Shown here: positions 34,781-46,569 of the stretch, in pieces
How the letters are laid out: each line of letters opens with the position of its first letter
Position numbering within the stretch: the stretch's first letter is position 1
Assembly (NCBI RefSeq): GCF_963082655.1
Contig: NC_081552.1
Coordinates: 2,790,001 to 2,854,000, forward strand
Direction of reading: 5' to 3'
Length of the DNA stretch: 64,000 bases
Source: Stomoxys calcitrans
Taxonomy: Eukaryota; Arthropoda; Insecta; Diptera; Muscidae
Program-made: the position numbers and the translations under genes
The notes under the pieces: generated by a model
What the model saw: the letters and a program-made list of their open reading frames with translations, nothing else
Databases searched by the model: none
Told to the model about the DNA's origin: nothing

Positions 34781-36475
34781 ATACCCACCACCGACGGATG
34801 GGGGTATATTCAGTTTGTCATTCCGTTTGCAACACATCGAAATATCCATTTCCGACCCTATAAAGTATATTTATTCTTGATCAGCGTAAAAATCTAAGAC
34901 GATCTAGACATGTCCGTCCGTCTGTCTGTTGAATTCACCCTACAGTCTTTAACAAGTAAAAGCGTGCTAAGTTCGGCCGGCCCGAATCTTATATACCCTC
35001 CACCATGGATCTCATTTGTCGAGTTCTTTTCCCAGCATCTCTTCTTAGGCAAAATAGGATATAAGAAAAGATTTGCTATGCTATTAGAGCGATATCAAGA
35101 TATGGTTCGGTTTGGACCACAATTAAATTATATGATGGAGACCTGTGTAAAATGTCATTTCGATGCCAATGCCAATTCGTAAAAGAATTGAGTCCTTTAG
35201 GGGCTCAAGAAGTAAAATAGAGAGATCGATTTATATGGGAGCTGTATGGGGCTATAGACCGATTCAGACCATAATAGACAAGTATGTTGATGGTCATGAG
35301 AGAATCCGTCGTACACGTATTTCAGGCAAATCGGATAATAATTGCAACCTCTAGAGGCTCAAGAATTTAGCCCCATATAGACCGATCCGCTGATTTAGGG
35401 TCTTAGGCCAATAAAAACCACATTTATTATCCGATTTAGCTGAAATTTGGGACAGTGAGTTGTGTTAGGCCCCTCGACATCTTTCTTTAATTTGGTCCAG
35501 ATCGGTTCAGATTTGGATATAGCTGCGATATAGACCGAACCGCTGTTTAGGGGTCTTAGGCCAATAAAAGCCACATTTATTATCAGACTTTGCTTAAACT
35601 TTGGATAGTGCGTTGTGTTAGACCCTTCGACTTCCTTCTTCAATTCGACCCAGATCGATTCAGATTTGAATATAGCTGCCATATAGACAGATCTCCCGAT
35701 TCAAAGTTTTGAGCCCATAAAAGGCGCAATTATTATCCGATGTTGCTGAAATTTGGTGCAGTGAGTTGTGTTATCCCATTCGACCTTCTTCTTTAATTTG
35801 GCTCAGATCGGTCCAGATCTGGATATAGCTGCCACATAGACAGACCTCTCGGTTTTAGGTTTTGGTGTCATAAAAGGCGCATTTATTGTTTTGCTGAGAT
35901 TTGGGAAAGTGAGTTTTGTTGGGCTTTTCGGCATCCTTCTTCAATGTCGCCCAGATCGATTCAGATTTGAATATAGCTGCTATATAGACCGATCTCTCGG
36001 TTTTAGGTTTTGGGGCCATAAAAGGCGCATTTGTTGTCCGATTTCGCCGAAATTTAAGGCAGTGAGTTGTGTTAGGCTCTTTGAAAGTTTTCTGCAACTT
36101 GGCCGAAATCAGTCCAGATTTCCATATAGCTGCCATTTAAAGTCTTGCCCCATAAAAGGTGCATTTATAGTCCGTTTTCACAGACATTTGGCACAGTGAC
36201 TTATGTTAGGCTTTTCGACATCCATGTTGCATACAGTTCAGATCGGTTTATTTTTAGATATAGCTACTAAAAATACCAATATTTTTTTTATGCACAGGTG
36301 AACAATATCTTGTACTTATAAGCATTGGTCGAAATCGAAACATATTTCGATATAGCTGCTATGGGGCATAAGGTATGCATTTCTCACCGGATTTTGACGA
36401 AAGGTGGTTTAAATATATACCCGTGGTGGGTATCCACAGTTCGGAGCGGCCGAACTTAACGCCTTTTTACTTGTT
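34781..36475 (+). mobile_element. Family B element interrupted by an A insertion
   Basis: The 5' end TTATACCCACCACCGACGG, core with TTCTTGATCAGCGTAAAAATC, and GTCCGTCCGTCTGTCTGTTG run to ACAGTCTTT at 34950. An A fragment (34951-35366) intervenes. B units then resume with CCCCATATAGACCGATCCGC and continue through about six units to GGGTATCCACAGTTCGG and the 3' terminus CTTAACGCCTTTTTACTTG at about 36473. Between the two B parts the stretch from AAAAATGGAGATATTG to the first unit is missing. Confidence 0.9.
34951..35366 (-). mobile_element. Family A 3' fragment nested in family B
   Basis: Starts at its 3' terminus AACAAGTAAAAGCGTGC, palindrome TTCGGCCGGCCCGAA, then TATACCCTCCACCATGG and about two array units up to CTCTAGAGGCTCAAGAA. 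The A 5' half is absent. Its 3' terminus lies exactly at the T run of the B CAGTCTTT block. Confidence 0.9.
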
Positions 36476-39271
36476 TGTTGATCTGTTTTGTTAAAATTCT
36501 TTTAGTTGTCTGGCAATTACCACAGGGGTTTTTCAAAATTGTTGTCGAAAGGTAGACCGGACTGCAGTTTCTTAAAATGTAACAACAGCTCATATGTTAA
36601 TGCTTCAAAATTGTTGCAGTTGTGGGAAAGCTGGCCAAATCATGAAGTAGTGAAAACAGTTTAATGCCATATTAATCATATTAATCTCATATCTCATCCG
36701 ACTGACAGTAAAAACAGCTGATTTCTCAATGTTTTTGTTAGAAGAATAAGAGCACCGCTCAATCGAAAGAACAGCATGTGCTATTTTGAAATGTGATTGT
36801 TTGATTAGTTTCATTCTTATCACACCATGTGTGCAACGTTTACAATGGCAAAGTTTGATATGTCATAAGACAAGAACATTTAGTGTGATAGAGCCTCAAG
36901 CTGCATATTTACAGAAACTTGAAAAAGGGGTAATTTTACCTCCTACTTTAGATATTCTCACAAAATCGATATGTTTGGGTTCAATTCTGACCTCCACGTT
37001 CATAATGTTTTATTGTATACGAAAAATCCGGTTGATCAGTTTTTGTCCAACTCTTTGGCCATTAGGCATTGCTACTGAACACCGATGTTTGCGGCACTAG
37101 CCGACCAAGTACTTAACCGTTTCATGGCTTATTGGTTTCTTGAATGGTCATAGATTTACTCGGGGATTCAGGGATTCTAGGAGCAGCAGCAGCAGCAGCA
37201 GCTACCAAAATATAGGCGGGTTGGTGGCAGCGGTCGGCATGTGGTGAATCAGAAGAAAATCCAAGTTTATTTTGCCATTTGTTTTGAGCAATTCAGAGGA
37301 TTTTTGTACAATCTAAAGCGTGTTTCTGCTACATGAACTTTTATAATATTTCACCTTTGAGAACGCGGTTAAAAGATTTGAAAAAGTAACAGACGTTTTG
37401 GCTCTTTTGAACGTGTTGCAAGTGCGAACATTTCCAAGCATCACATATTTTTTCCTTATGGTCTTCCGTGTTTAGCCGAGGCAGCGTTGCTTGCGCCTCG
37501 ATGCATGGCATGGATGGCTTGTTTTAGCCCGTGTTTGCTGTGCTGCTGTTTGGGGGGAAAACTGTGAGGCCATAAAGCAAGATTTTGGTGGGAGATTCCT
37601 AAGAAATATGGTTAGAAGACTTTCATATGAAAGTCATGTATGTGGTGCGGTGCGGTGCGGTGTGAGTGTGTGTAAGTCGGGTTAAGTTCCTAGTAGTTGG
37701 TAAATTGATTATGTTGGCTTTCTTTTTACGCTTAAGGAGTTTGGGGGCATCACATCTCGTACCGAGCTCATAAATTTTCAATTCATGAAGATTACAATGG
37801 GTGTTGTGGTGGCTGGCGGCTGGCGGCTGCGGCGGGCCCTTAAGAAATTTAAGGAATTCATTACAAAATTTATATCAACAATTAAGCGATGAATTGCAGT
37901 GCTAAATATTTCGAGCAAATGAAACTCATTTTGTTTGTTTCATGCTCATTTGAAAATGATTGCCCTCGCAGAGCTCTATGTCGTCGTTGGCAAAAACGCA
38001 CACCAACACCTATAGCCACTGGTGATGGCCAACACCATGGAGGAGGTTCATCAAAAATTCGTTTTATTGCAAAAAAGTGAAACGGCTCCAATGAATGAAT
38101 GAGCAAGAGCTGAAAAAAAAAACACGCCAAGCATTGAATTGCGGCCATAAAATGTAACAGCCTTGGAAAGGAAAGTGAGGTGGAGTGGAGTGGAGTGTGG
38201 TATGGCTGTTGCAATCAAAAGTGGCAACACGTTCCGGGACTTTGGACTGGGGAAATTGTAATGCCATTTAAACAGAGGATTTAGAATTTTATTAGCGTGT
38301 AATAAAGTGAACAAGAAGAGTGTGGCCATAAAAGATTACTACACTTTATCGCACATATACCCCCTACAACACTTTCCTGACACTGGAGGCGAGTGAAACG
38401 AAAAAATTTCAAGGCGCTATAGTGTTGGCGGTCCTAGTAGAGCCTTTAAATGCAATTATCAAAACCCACACCCGCTAACGAAAAAAAAGAGCATCCTTCA
38501 AAGGTGGTGAAAATACCATAGAATGACTAAACCAATTTGGCTAAGTAAACGCAGAAATCAATCGGTTGAGTTCTTTCCCGAAACTGCAGTCACCTCAGAT
38601 TCAAACTTTTGCATTGGGAATTGTCTGGTTTTTTCTTTTCTTGATTTGGCTTGTTCGTTTTGTTGGTCGTTTTTCGCTCAAAGAGCAGCAGTTATGATAC
38701 AATTTAGTAAATGACCATTTATTAGGGCCATTAACTTTTGCTATAAAACGTCTTTTTATTTGTGAAACTACTAAGGCCACTACTTAGAGATTCTATGACT
38801 TCTGGGAAGCCATAACTTTTCTTCGACGCACCGTGCACCACGCAGAAGTGGCCAACGAGAGTCAAGTCGAATCGAGTCAAATTGTTCTCATAATTTCCAA
38901 ATGCAAACAACATTCACACACCCCAAACAGGGTTATTTGATTAAAGGAGGGGGTATGGTGTAAATGACCATGCCTATAAAACGAGTGTAAATACCTTTAA
39001 ATTCTGTTTAATAGATTCTTCACTTGTTGATTGTACTTACTGACCAGGCGACACACCAACCCACCAGCCGACCGAACGAACGACTGACAGACGACAGACA
39101 CTAAGTATTCAAACCTCAGAGCAACAATTGTTTCTTCATTAGCCTTTGATGGATGATTGCATGAAGAGTTGGACGGGTGGACAGCCTTACGAGGCAATCT
39201 TTATTTAAGTACACTGAGAAAATACAAAAAACTAATTCTGTACAAGCAGCGAATTAATTGTTAAACGAGAT
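36476..39271. other. Unique non-coding DNA
   Basis: No gene is supported. An AGC triplet run lies at about 37181-37201, a GCGGT pentamer near 37647-37661, and GGAGT pentamers near 38181-38195. Confidence 0.6.
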
Positions 39272-39980
39272 GTCGTGTTAGAAGATGTCGAGTGGCCGAA
39301 CACAACTCACTGTCCCAAATTTCGGCAAAATCGGACAATAAATATGGCCCCAAAACCTAAAACCGAGAGATCGGTCTATATGGCAGCTATATCTAAATCA
39401 GGACTGATCTGGGCCAAATTGAAGAAAGATGTCGAGGGGCCGAACACAACTCACTGTCCTAAATTTTTACGACATCGGAAAATAAATGCGCCATTTATAG
39501 GCCCAAAACCTTGAATCGAGAGATCGGTCTATATGGCAGCTATATCCAAAACTGAACCGATCTAAGCCAAATTGAAGAAAGATGTCGACGGGCCTTAGAC
39601 AACTCACAGTCCCAAATTACTGCATAATCGGATAATAAATGTGGATTTATGGGCCTAAGACCCTAAATCGGAGGATCGGTCTATATGGCAGCTATATCCA
39701 AATCTGGACCGATCTGAGCCAAATTGGCGAAGGTTGTTGAAGGGCCTGACACAACTGACTGTCCCAAATTTCAGCAAAATCGAATAATAAATGTGGCTTT
39801 TATGGACCTAAGATCCTAAATCGGCCGATCGGTCTATATGGGAGCTATATCAAGATATAGATTTTTACGCTGATCAAGAATATATATACTTTATAGAGTC
39901 GGTAATGGATATTTCGATATGTTGCAAACGGAATGACAAAATGAATATACCCCCATCCATCGGTGGTGCGTATAAAAACT
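39272..39980 (-). mobile_element. Family B element, 5' half with the GTCY run deleted
   Basis: About four units (CTCACTGTCCCAAATTTCGG, GAGATCGGTCTATATGGC) run into TATATCAAGATATAG joined directly to ATTTTTACGCTGATCAAG, so the CTGTAGCG and GTCY segment has been lost. The 5' end is CCCCCATCCATCGGTGGTG. Confidence 0.85.
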
Positions 39981-40012
39981 AAAAAATTAATTCTTCCCAA
40001 ATTTTTCGGGTC

Positions 40013-40696
40013 ATACTTGGATTGGATGTTGGAGACCATCGTAAAAGTCATTGTGCAAAATTTTAGCAAAATCGGATAAGAATTGCGCCATGTGGATCTC
40101 AAGAACTAAAATTGGGAGATCGGCTTATATGAGAGCTATATAAGGTTATGTACCTATTCAGATCATATTTGGCACGTATATTGATGGTCGTAGGATGTTC
40201 AACGACGAAATTTCAGCCAAATCAGATCATAACTACGCCCTCTATATCGGTGATATATCATGTTATGATTCGATTTAGACCATACATAGTTGCTGGAAGT
40301 CAAAGCAAAACACTTCATGCAAAATTTCAGCCATAGCGAATAATAGTTGCCACTCAACAAGTCAAGATCCGAAAACGGCTTGTATGGCAGCCATGTGAGG
40401 TTATAAACCGATTTGAATCATCGTTTCAGCCAAATCGGATAACTATTGCGCCCTCTGGAGGTTCAATAAGTCAAGACCCGAGATTGGTTTATATGGCAGA
40501 TATGTCAAAACATGGACCGATATGGGCCATTTATAATCACAACCGACCAACACTAAAGACCGACTAAAGGACATGGCTAAATCGACTAGAATGTCGAGAC
40601 GATCAAGAATGTGTGTACTATGTTAGGCCTCAGATCAATATTTCGATGTGTTACAAACGAAATAACGAAATTTGTATACCCCTATCCTACGGTGTA
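40013..40696 (-). mobile_element. Family A element, 5' part
   Basis: Units with TGGATTGGATGTTGGAGACC, ATCGGATAAGAATTGCGCC and ATATGGCAGATATGTC, then CACAACCGACCAACACTAA, a reduced core (CGACTAGAATGTCGAGACG) and the 5' end CCCCTATCCTACGGTG. The last bases meet the mariner-family element at TA 40697. Confidence 0.8.
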
Positions 40697-41307
40697 TAAA
40701 GGGTGATTTTTTTGAGGTTAGGATTTTCATGCATTAGTATTTGACAGATCACGTGGGATTTCAGACATGGTGTCAAAGAGAAAGATGCTCAGTATGCTTT
40801 GACATTTCATCATGAATAGACTTACTAACGAGCAACGCTTGCAAATCATTTTCAGTGAATGGGCCCTAGAAAAGTTGGCAGAAAATCCGCTTTTTTATCG
40901 ACAAATTTTGTTCAGCGATGAGGCTCATTTCTGGTTGAATGGCTACGTAAATAAGCAAAATTGCCGCATTTGGAGTGAAGAGCAACCAGAAGCCGTTCAA
41001 GAACTGCCCATGCATCCCGAAAAATGCACTGTTTGGTGTGGTTTGTACGCTGGTGGAATCATTGGACCGTATTTTTTCAAAGATGCTGTTGGACGCAACG
41101 TTACGGTGAATGAACACATTTCGAACCGAACACTGATTTTGGTAATAAAATTCAATGATTTGCAAGCGTTGCTCGTTAGTAAGTCTATTCATGATGAAAT
41201 GTCAAAGCACACTGAGCATCTTTCTCTTTGACACCATGTCTGAAATCCCACGTGATCTGTCAAATACTAATGCATGAAAATCCTAACCTCAAAAAAATCA
41301 CCCTTTA
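40697..41307 (+). mobile_element. Mariner-family element, internally deleted and rearranged
   Basis: AAGGGTGATTTTTTTGAGGT at the left and its inverted copy at the right are flanked by TA, the target duplication of Tc1/mariner transposases. The 154-bp inverted repeats (40697-40850 and 41154-41307) differ at about one base and each includes a start codon with MNRLTNEQRLQII. The middle carries a transposase catalytic-domain piece with FSDEAHFWLNGYVNKQN, which holds the first catalytic aspartate, up to about GPYFFKDA. The helix-turn-helix region, the QQDGA aspartate and the third acidic residue are missing. It cannot encode a working enzyme but keeps both ends. Confidence 0.9.
40812..41110 (+). 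pseudogene. Transposase remnant (first DDE/D aspartate block only)
   Basis: The frame opens with the normal first residues MNRLTNEQRLQII, then jumps to FSEWALEKLAENPLFYRQ of the catalytic domain, losing the whole DNA-binding half. SDEAHFW at about residue 35 is the first catalytic aspartate motif. Conserved text ends near GRNVTVN, after which the frame reads antisense into the inverted copy of the 5' end. In working relatives the protein is about 340 residues. This frame is 139 including the antisense tail. Confidence 0.85.
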
Positions 41308-41463
41308 GAAACATAAGCCCAAATGGAGTGTCTGAGCTTTGCGTTTTGAGAACTCGGAGCAAATTTTCATTTTTGTTAAAAAAAAAGAAAAATTGCCTAT
41401 TTTGTAATACATTTTTCTTGACAAAATAAAAAGCAAAGGTATTTAAGCATGCAAAAATCTATT
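41308..41463. other. Short AT-rich spacer
   Basis: No feature seen between the mariner-family element and the next C element. Confidence 0.5.
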
Positions 41464-41840
41464 TTTATACCCTACACCACTATTGTGGTACAGGGTATTA
41501 TAACTTTGTGAATTTGTTTGTAACTCCCAGAAGGAAGAGAGATAGACCCATTGATAGGTAAACCGATCGACACAGAATTACTTTCCGATACTGTCTATCT
41601 GTCCGTTCGTCTGTCCATGTTAATTTGTGTCCGACCGTCTTCAAATTTGACACAAACATTTTCTTGTGCCCAGAGAGGAAGCCTATTGAAATTGGTTCAG
41701 ATTTGGATAAACCTCCTATATATAAGTTCGTCCGATTTGAACTAAAATTGCAATTATATCATTTGGTGAATAGAAATCGGTTCAGATTTATCGGTTCAAA
41801 TTTACACAACGATTTATAGTTAATCGATTCCCATGAAAAT
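41464..41840 (+). mobile_element. Family C element, 5' part
   Basis: The 5' end TTTTTATACCCTACACCAC is followed by an inverted GTGGTACAGGGTA, then TTTGTAACTCCCAGAAGG, AGAGATAGACCCATTGAT and GTC-rich DNA (CTGTCCGTTCGTCTGTCC). Array-like phrases TTGGTTCAGATTTGGATA and CGGTTCAGATTTATCGG follow. There is no 3' hairpin. Confidence 0.8.
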
Positions 41841-41884
41841 TAACCCAAAGGACAACGGTTAATGTAGAGTATTAACTACGAAAT

Positions 41885-42030
41885 ATGTGTTGCACTGCGG
41901 CACGCCGTTTGGACTCGATTATAAAGAGAGGCCCTTTATCTTGTATCGGACAGCACTCATTGATAGGTGAGAACTTTACTCCTGCTTCTTAATGGAATGT
42001 TCATGCGCATGTTTGCATTGACGACGAGTA
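41885..42030 (+). mobile_element. SINE body, 5' truncated
   Basis: TGCGGCACGCCGTTTGGACT, CGATTATAAAGAGAGGCCC, CAGCACTCATTGATAGGTG and TTAATGGAATGTTCATGCGC. The same family as 42236-42471 but on the opposite strand. No tRNA-like head. Confidence 0.8.
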
Positions 42031-42235
42031 GCAGCGATAAAAAATGAATTTGAGGCAGTCAAGCACAAAAGCCATGTCGTTACACTGATGCCTAGTTGAG
42101 CTGGCGGTAATTGGGAAGACGCATTTCGTTTCAATATCGTCCCAATCGGTCTACTTATGTGGTAAGGGTGAAGGTCCGCCCCTTTACAGAGTCAATATAT
42201 TATAGCCTTTTATTCTTTCCCGACCATTCTCTGCA

Positions 42236-42471
42236 AATTTTCCCCATGAACATTCCATCAAGTAACAGGGGCAAACTTCTCACATGTCAATGAATACAGT
42301 CCGATTCAAGTTTAAGCTCAATGATAAGGGGCCTCCTTTTTATAGCCGAGTCCGAACGGCATGCCGCAGTGCGACACCTCTTGGGAGAGAAGCTTTGTTG
42401 CCAGCATTTTTGATGGTCTCGCCAGGATTCAGCCCAGGGCTTCAGCGTCAGCGGCCTCCAATTTCTATTTA
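42236..42471 (-). mobile_element. SINE with eroded tRNA-like head
   Basis: On the minus strand a damaged head (GCTGAAGCCCTGGGCTGAA, TCCTGGCGAGACC) is followed by ATGCTGGCAACAAAGC, GTGTCGCACTGCGGCATGC, CGGACTCGGCTATAAAAAGG, AGGCCCCTTATCATTGAGC, AGAAGTTTGCCCCTGTTAC and GGAATGTTCATGGGG. It is the most complete view of the SINE body in the window. Confidence 0.82.
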
Positions 42472-43892
42472 GTTGACATTTTGTTTCATCTGTTCAAATT
42501 CAGTAGTTCAAAACCAATTGTGTTCAATTTTTGTTTTCGTGCTGCATATTCCCTCAACATGTTGTATTGCCAAAACTACATTTCCTCGTCCATAATTTCT
42601 TTGTGTGCAGTTGCTGTGGCTTTAGCAACTATCGCTGCCAGTAGTCACCAGCATTTTTATTTATTCATAGATACGACATTTCTGTAATCGTGTTCTTGGA
42701 ATACTAATTAATTCGGTATTGGTAGGAATCAAGCAAATCCATCCAAGTCCTCATTCCAGTGGCATTAAGTCTTTTCGGTATTCAGCAACTGGCTATCCCT
42801 ACGGCTTACATCGTTGGCAGTGAGTGACTCTTTTCAGTCTGCCTCAAGAAGACGTGGCAGTGGGAAATTTTATGCGAGACTTATGTGCGAGAATCCGTTT
42901 ATTACATTAAAATGTTACGAGTTTTGGTCAGTTTAGCAACTTTTCTTTGTTCAATGCAGTTCACAAATTTATTAAGTCTTACTTTGGTTTCGACCGTTGC
43001 ATTTTTATGACCATACAACAGTGAGAACACAAGAACAAAAAAATAACAAGACACAGCACACAAAAGTGCTTCAAATTGTTGTTTCCAAGTAGAACGGGCA
43101 ATTGAACCAAATCGTTTTTGTATCACGCAGTTCAGGTTGTAGGAGAGAGCGCATGCGTGCCTGTCATTCGTCTGGCCAAGGGGTAACATTCTGTTTTTGC
43201 TGGCGTTAATTTTTTTTTTTTGTCAATTACAATTTGAATAAATTCAAGCCTTAATTATATTCGGTCAACTGAAATCAATACTTTAATCGCTGTTTTATGC
43301 TAATTCATTGAACTGGATGAATGGCCATCGCAACCATTTAGGATTTTTTTTTTTTGTTTTTTGGAGATGTCGCCTTTCAAACAACTTCTGGGGGTGCATA
43401 AATTATAGGCCATAATGAATTGACAAATATGGGGAGAAGCCCTAAATGCTGACCACCGTGACATGATGAGAAATGTCTCTAAAGAATTTCAACAGTGATG
43501 ACCATTGTGGGTATCCAATATACAATTTCTATTAATAATATATAGAACACCTTCTGGCAACTTCTGGCCAAAAGAAATTAAACTACCGATTCGATTTGGG
43601 GGCGAGGAGAGCTACCATTTTTAAGAAATCGCTGCATTAGCATTGTGTGGTGGCGAGTTCTATTTTGAAAACTATGTCAAAGATTTTTATGACAAACTGG
43701 AACACATAAAGCCCAACATCAAAAAACGTGGCTCATTAAGAAAATGTTTAAAATATTCGAAAATCGGTTATATGTAAACGAAATACAATTTTTTTTGTGG
43801 CAATAACAAGATTTAAATTTTTTAAAAATTACAGATTTATACAGATTTTAATACGCCACACTACTAGATTGATCAGGGTAATATTACACTAT
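42472..43892. other. Unique non-coding DNA
   Basis: No gene is supported. There are T runs near 43210 and 43347. Confidence 0.6.
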
Positions 43893-44310
43893 AATTTTTA
43901 TACCCACCACCGAAGGATGGGGGTATATTCATTTTGTCATTCCGTTTGCAACACATCGAAATATCCATTTTCGACCCTATAAAGTATATATATTCTTGAT
44001 CAGCGTAAAAATCTAAGACGATCTAGACATGTCCGTCCGTCTGTCCGTCTGTCTGTTGAAATCACGCTACAGTCTTCAAAAATGGAGATATTGAGCTGAA
44101 ACTTTGCACAGATTCTTTTTTTGTCCATAAGCAGGTTAAGTTCGAAGATGAGCTATATCGGACTATATCTTAATGTAGCCCCCATATAGACCGATCGGGC
44201 CATTTAGGGTCTTTAGCCCATAAAAGCCACACTTATTATCCGATTTTGATGAAATTTGGGACAGTGAGTTGTGTTAGGCCTACCGAAATCATTCGTCACG
44301 TACGCAAAAT
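43893..44310 (+). mobile_element. Family B element, 5' part (host of a C insertion)
   Basis: The 5' end TTTTTATACCCACCACCGAA, a full mini-me core (AAGTATATATATTCTTGATC, AGCGTAAAAATCTAAGACG, GTCCGTCCGTCTGTCCGTC), ATCACGCTACAGTCTTC, TTGTCCATAAGCAGGTTAAG, then the first B unit. Sequence switches to family C near 44290-44330. Confidence 0.9.
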
Positions 44311-45571
44311 TTTATAAAAATCGGTTCAGGTTTAGATATAGCTCACTCTTGGTGTAAAAGCCACAGTTCTAGTCCGATCTTCACAAAATTTGGCATTGGG
44401 CATTTTATTAAGGGTCTACATATGTGTGGAAAATTTCATGAAAATCAGTCCAGATTTAGATATAGCTCCCATATATATCTTTCATCCGATATGGCTTTTT
44501 AAGGCTGTAGAAGCCACAATTTTATTCCGATCTTCACAATTCGCCATTGGGTATTTTTTTTTTGAAGTCTTCATATGTGTGCAAAATATCATAAAAATCG
44601 GTTCAGATTTTGATATAGCTCCCATATATATATTTATCGCCATATTTGCACTTAAATGGCCGTAGTAGCTACAATTTTCAACCGATCTGCACAAAATTTG
44701 GCACGGACTGTTTTCTTACCGATCTTAATATATCTTGAAAATTTCATAAAAATCGGTTTAGATTTAGATATAACTACCATATATATCTTTCATCCGATTT
44801 GAACTATTTAAGGTGTAGAAGCCACAATTTTGGTCCGATCTTTACCAAATTTGGTGTGGAGTCGTTTTTGTGGAGTTTCAATGTATGTGCAAAATTTCAT
44901 AAAAATCGGATCAGATTTAGATATAGCTCCCATATATATCTTTCATCCGATTTGAACTATTAAAGATGTAGAAGCCACAATTTTGGTCCGATCTTTACAA
45001 AATTTTGCATGAGATGCTTTATTTGACATCTTCATATGAGTGCATAAATCGGGTCAGATTTAGATATACCTCCCATAAATATCTTTCATCCGATATGGCC
45101 TTTTAAGGCTGTAGAATCCAATATTGTCGCCGGATTTTACATGAGACGTTTAAATTGACGTTCCAATACGTGCGCAAAATTTCATTAAAATCAGTCCCAA
45201 TCTAGATATAGCTCCAATATGTATATTTCATCCGATATGGACTTTTATGGCAGTAAAAACCACAATTTTGGTCACATCTTAATGATACATACTAGAATGT
45301 CAATCTCTATTTGACGCCCCAGTATGTGTCATTAAAATTGGCACACGGTTCGATATAACTCCCATATAATCTTTTAAAGATGTGGAAATCTAAATCTTTT
45401 GTCCTAAGGTAAGAAAATCTTACAAGGTTCTAAATTGCTACAATATTTCAATTGGTATCCAAAGTCTGACTAGATTTCGAAATAAGTTCTATATATAAAA
45501 AGTACTACATGCACTAGGTGGTGTAGGGTATTATATAGTCGGCACCTCCCGACTTTTGCCTTTCCTTACTG
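44311..45571 (+). mobile_element. Family C element with 3' hairpin, nested in B
   Basis: About eight units with CAGATTTAGATATAGCTCCC and CATATATATCTTTCATCCG. GATTT landmarks at 44453, 44606, 44761 and 44914 are spaced 153-155 bp. The 3' side has GTGTAGGGTATTATATAG, the hairpin GTCGGCACCTCCCGAC and the terminus TTTTGCCTTTCCTTACTGG. The C 5' end is absent. Confidence 0.88.
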
Positions 45572-45655
45572 GTTATTTTTAGATATAGCTACTGTACCTA
45601 ATAGTATTTGGTTCAAATTGGAACATATTTCGATATAACTGCTTGTAGGCTTTCG
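45572..45655 (+). mobile_element. Family B palindrome-proximal remnant
   Basis: TTATTTTTAGATATAGCTAC, TTTGGTTCAAATTGGAAC and ATATTTCGATATAACTGC match the B sequence next to the palindrome (compare 36247-36362), resuming after the C insertion. Confidence 0.8.
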
Positions 45656-46503
45656 GCAGTCGTAGCTAAGTATCTTCAATTCTTTAAGTTCTTTTCTTTT
45701 GCTGTAAATTTGGTTATTTAAATTTTTCGGCAAAGCTGCTTGCTTTGAAGAAAAATAAAAAAATTACCGACACTTGTAGGCTTCATATATGGTGTAAAAT
45801 TTTGAGAGCATTTCTTTCAATCCTCTTTGACCCCTGTCTTCGGTGACGTTTATAAATAATATTCTGTTTACTGCAACTACCTCAAACGATCTGTTTTATG
45901 CCTCTTTTGTCAAAACCTCAAACATTTTGTTAAGAACCTTTACTCAGTTGCCGTTCAAAGCTATCCAATTAGATGGATGTTATACTCCCTTCCAAAAAAA
46001 TCGGCTTAAATTAGCTTTCACGCCTTAGTTGGTAAGGCGTGAACTTAAATCGATTCGAGTCGAATTGAATTGATAAAACACCAGACCATTTTGTGTGCGG
46101 CCACAAATAACCGGCAAAATCTAGCACTTTTTCACAATTTTTCCAGGAAAAGTAATCATAAATTTTTATTTTATCCTTAGCTCAGTGCAAAAGGGAAAAT
46201 ATGTATATAGTGCCCATTGAATATCCTCAGCAAATATTAGCAGAAGGTGGTGGGGTGGGTACAGGATGTCCATGTTGCTGGTAGAGTATGGCGTATTTAC
46301 CATTACGTTTGTTTGTGATAGTCACAGTATGAATGTAAACTAGATCTAACTACTCTTCTCCAACAAATAACTACTCAAAATGGAGTGGCCAGGTAGGGGG
46401 GGAGGGGTAACGAACACGTTTAGGGACATAGAAATGAATATAAACTCCCAGGAACGCTATTCACATTCAACTGCAACTATCTAACACCATAAAGTCATGT
46501 ATT

Positions 46504-46569
<66 letters not shown>

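Noticed and set aside
36786..37100. 104-codon frame
   Set aside because: No recognisable motif and no splice context. Length is within chance for AT-rich DNA of this size.
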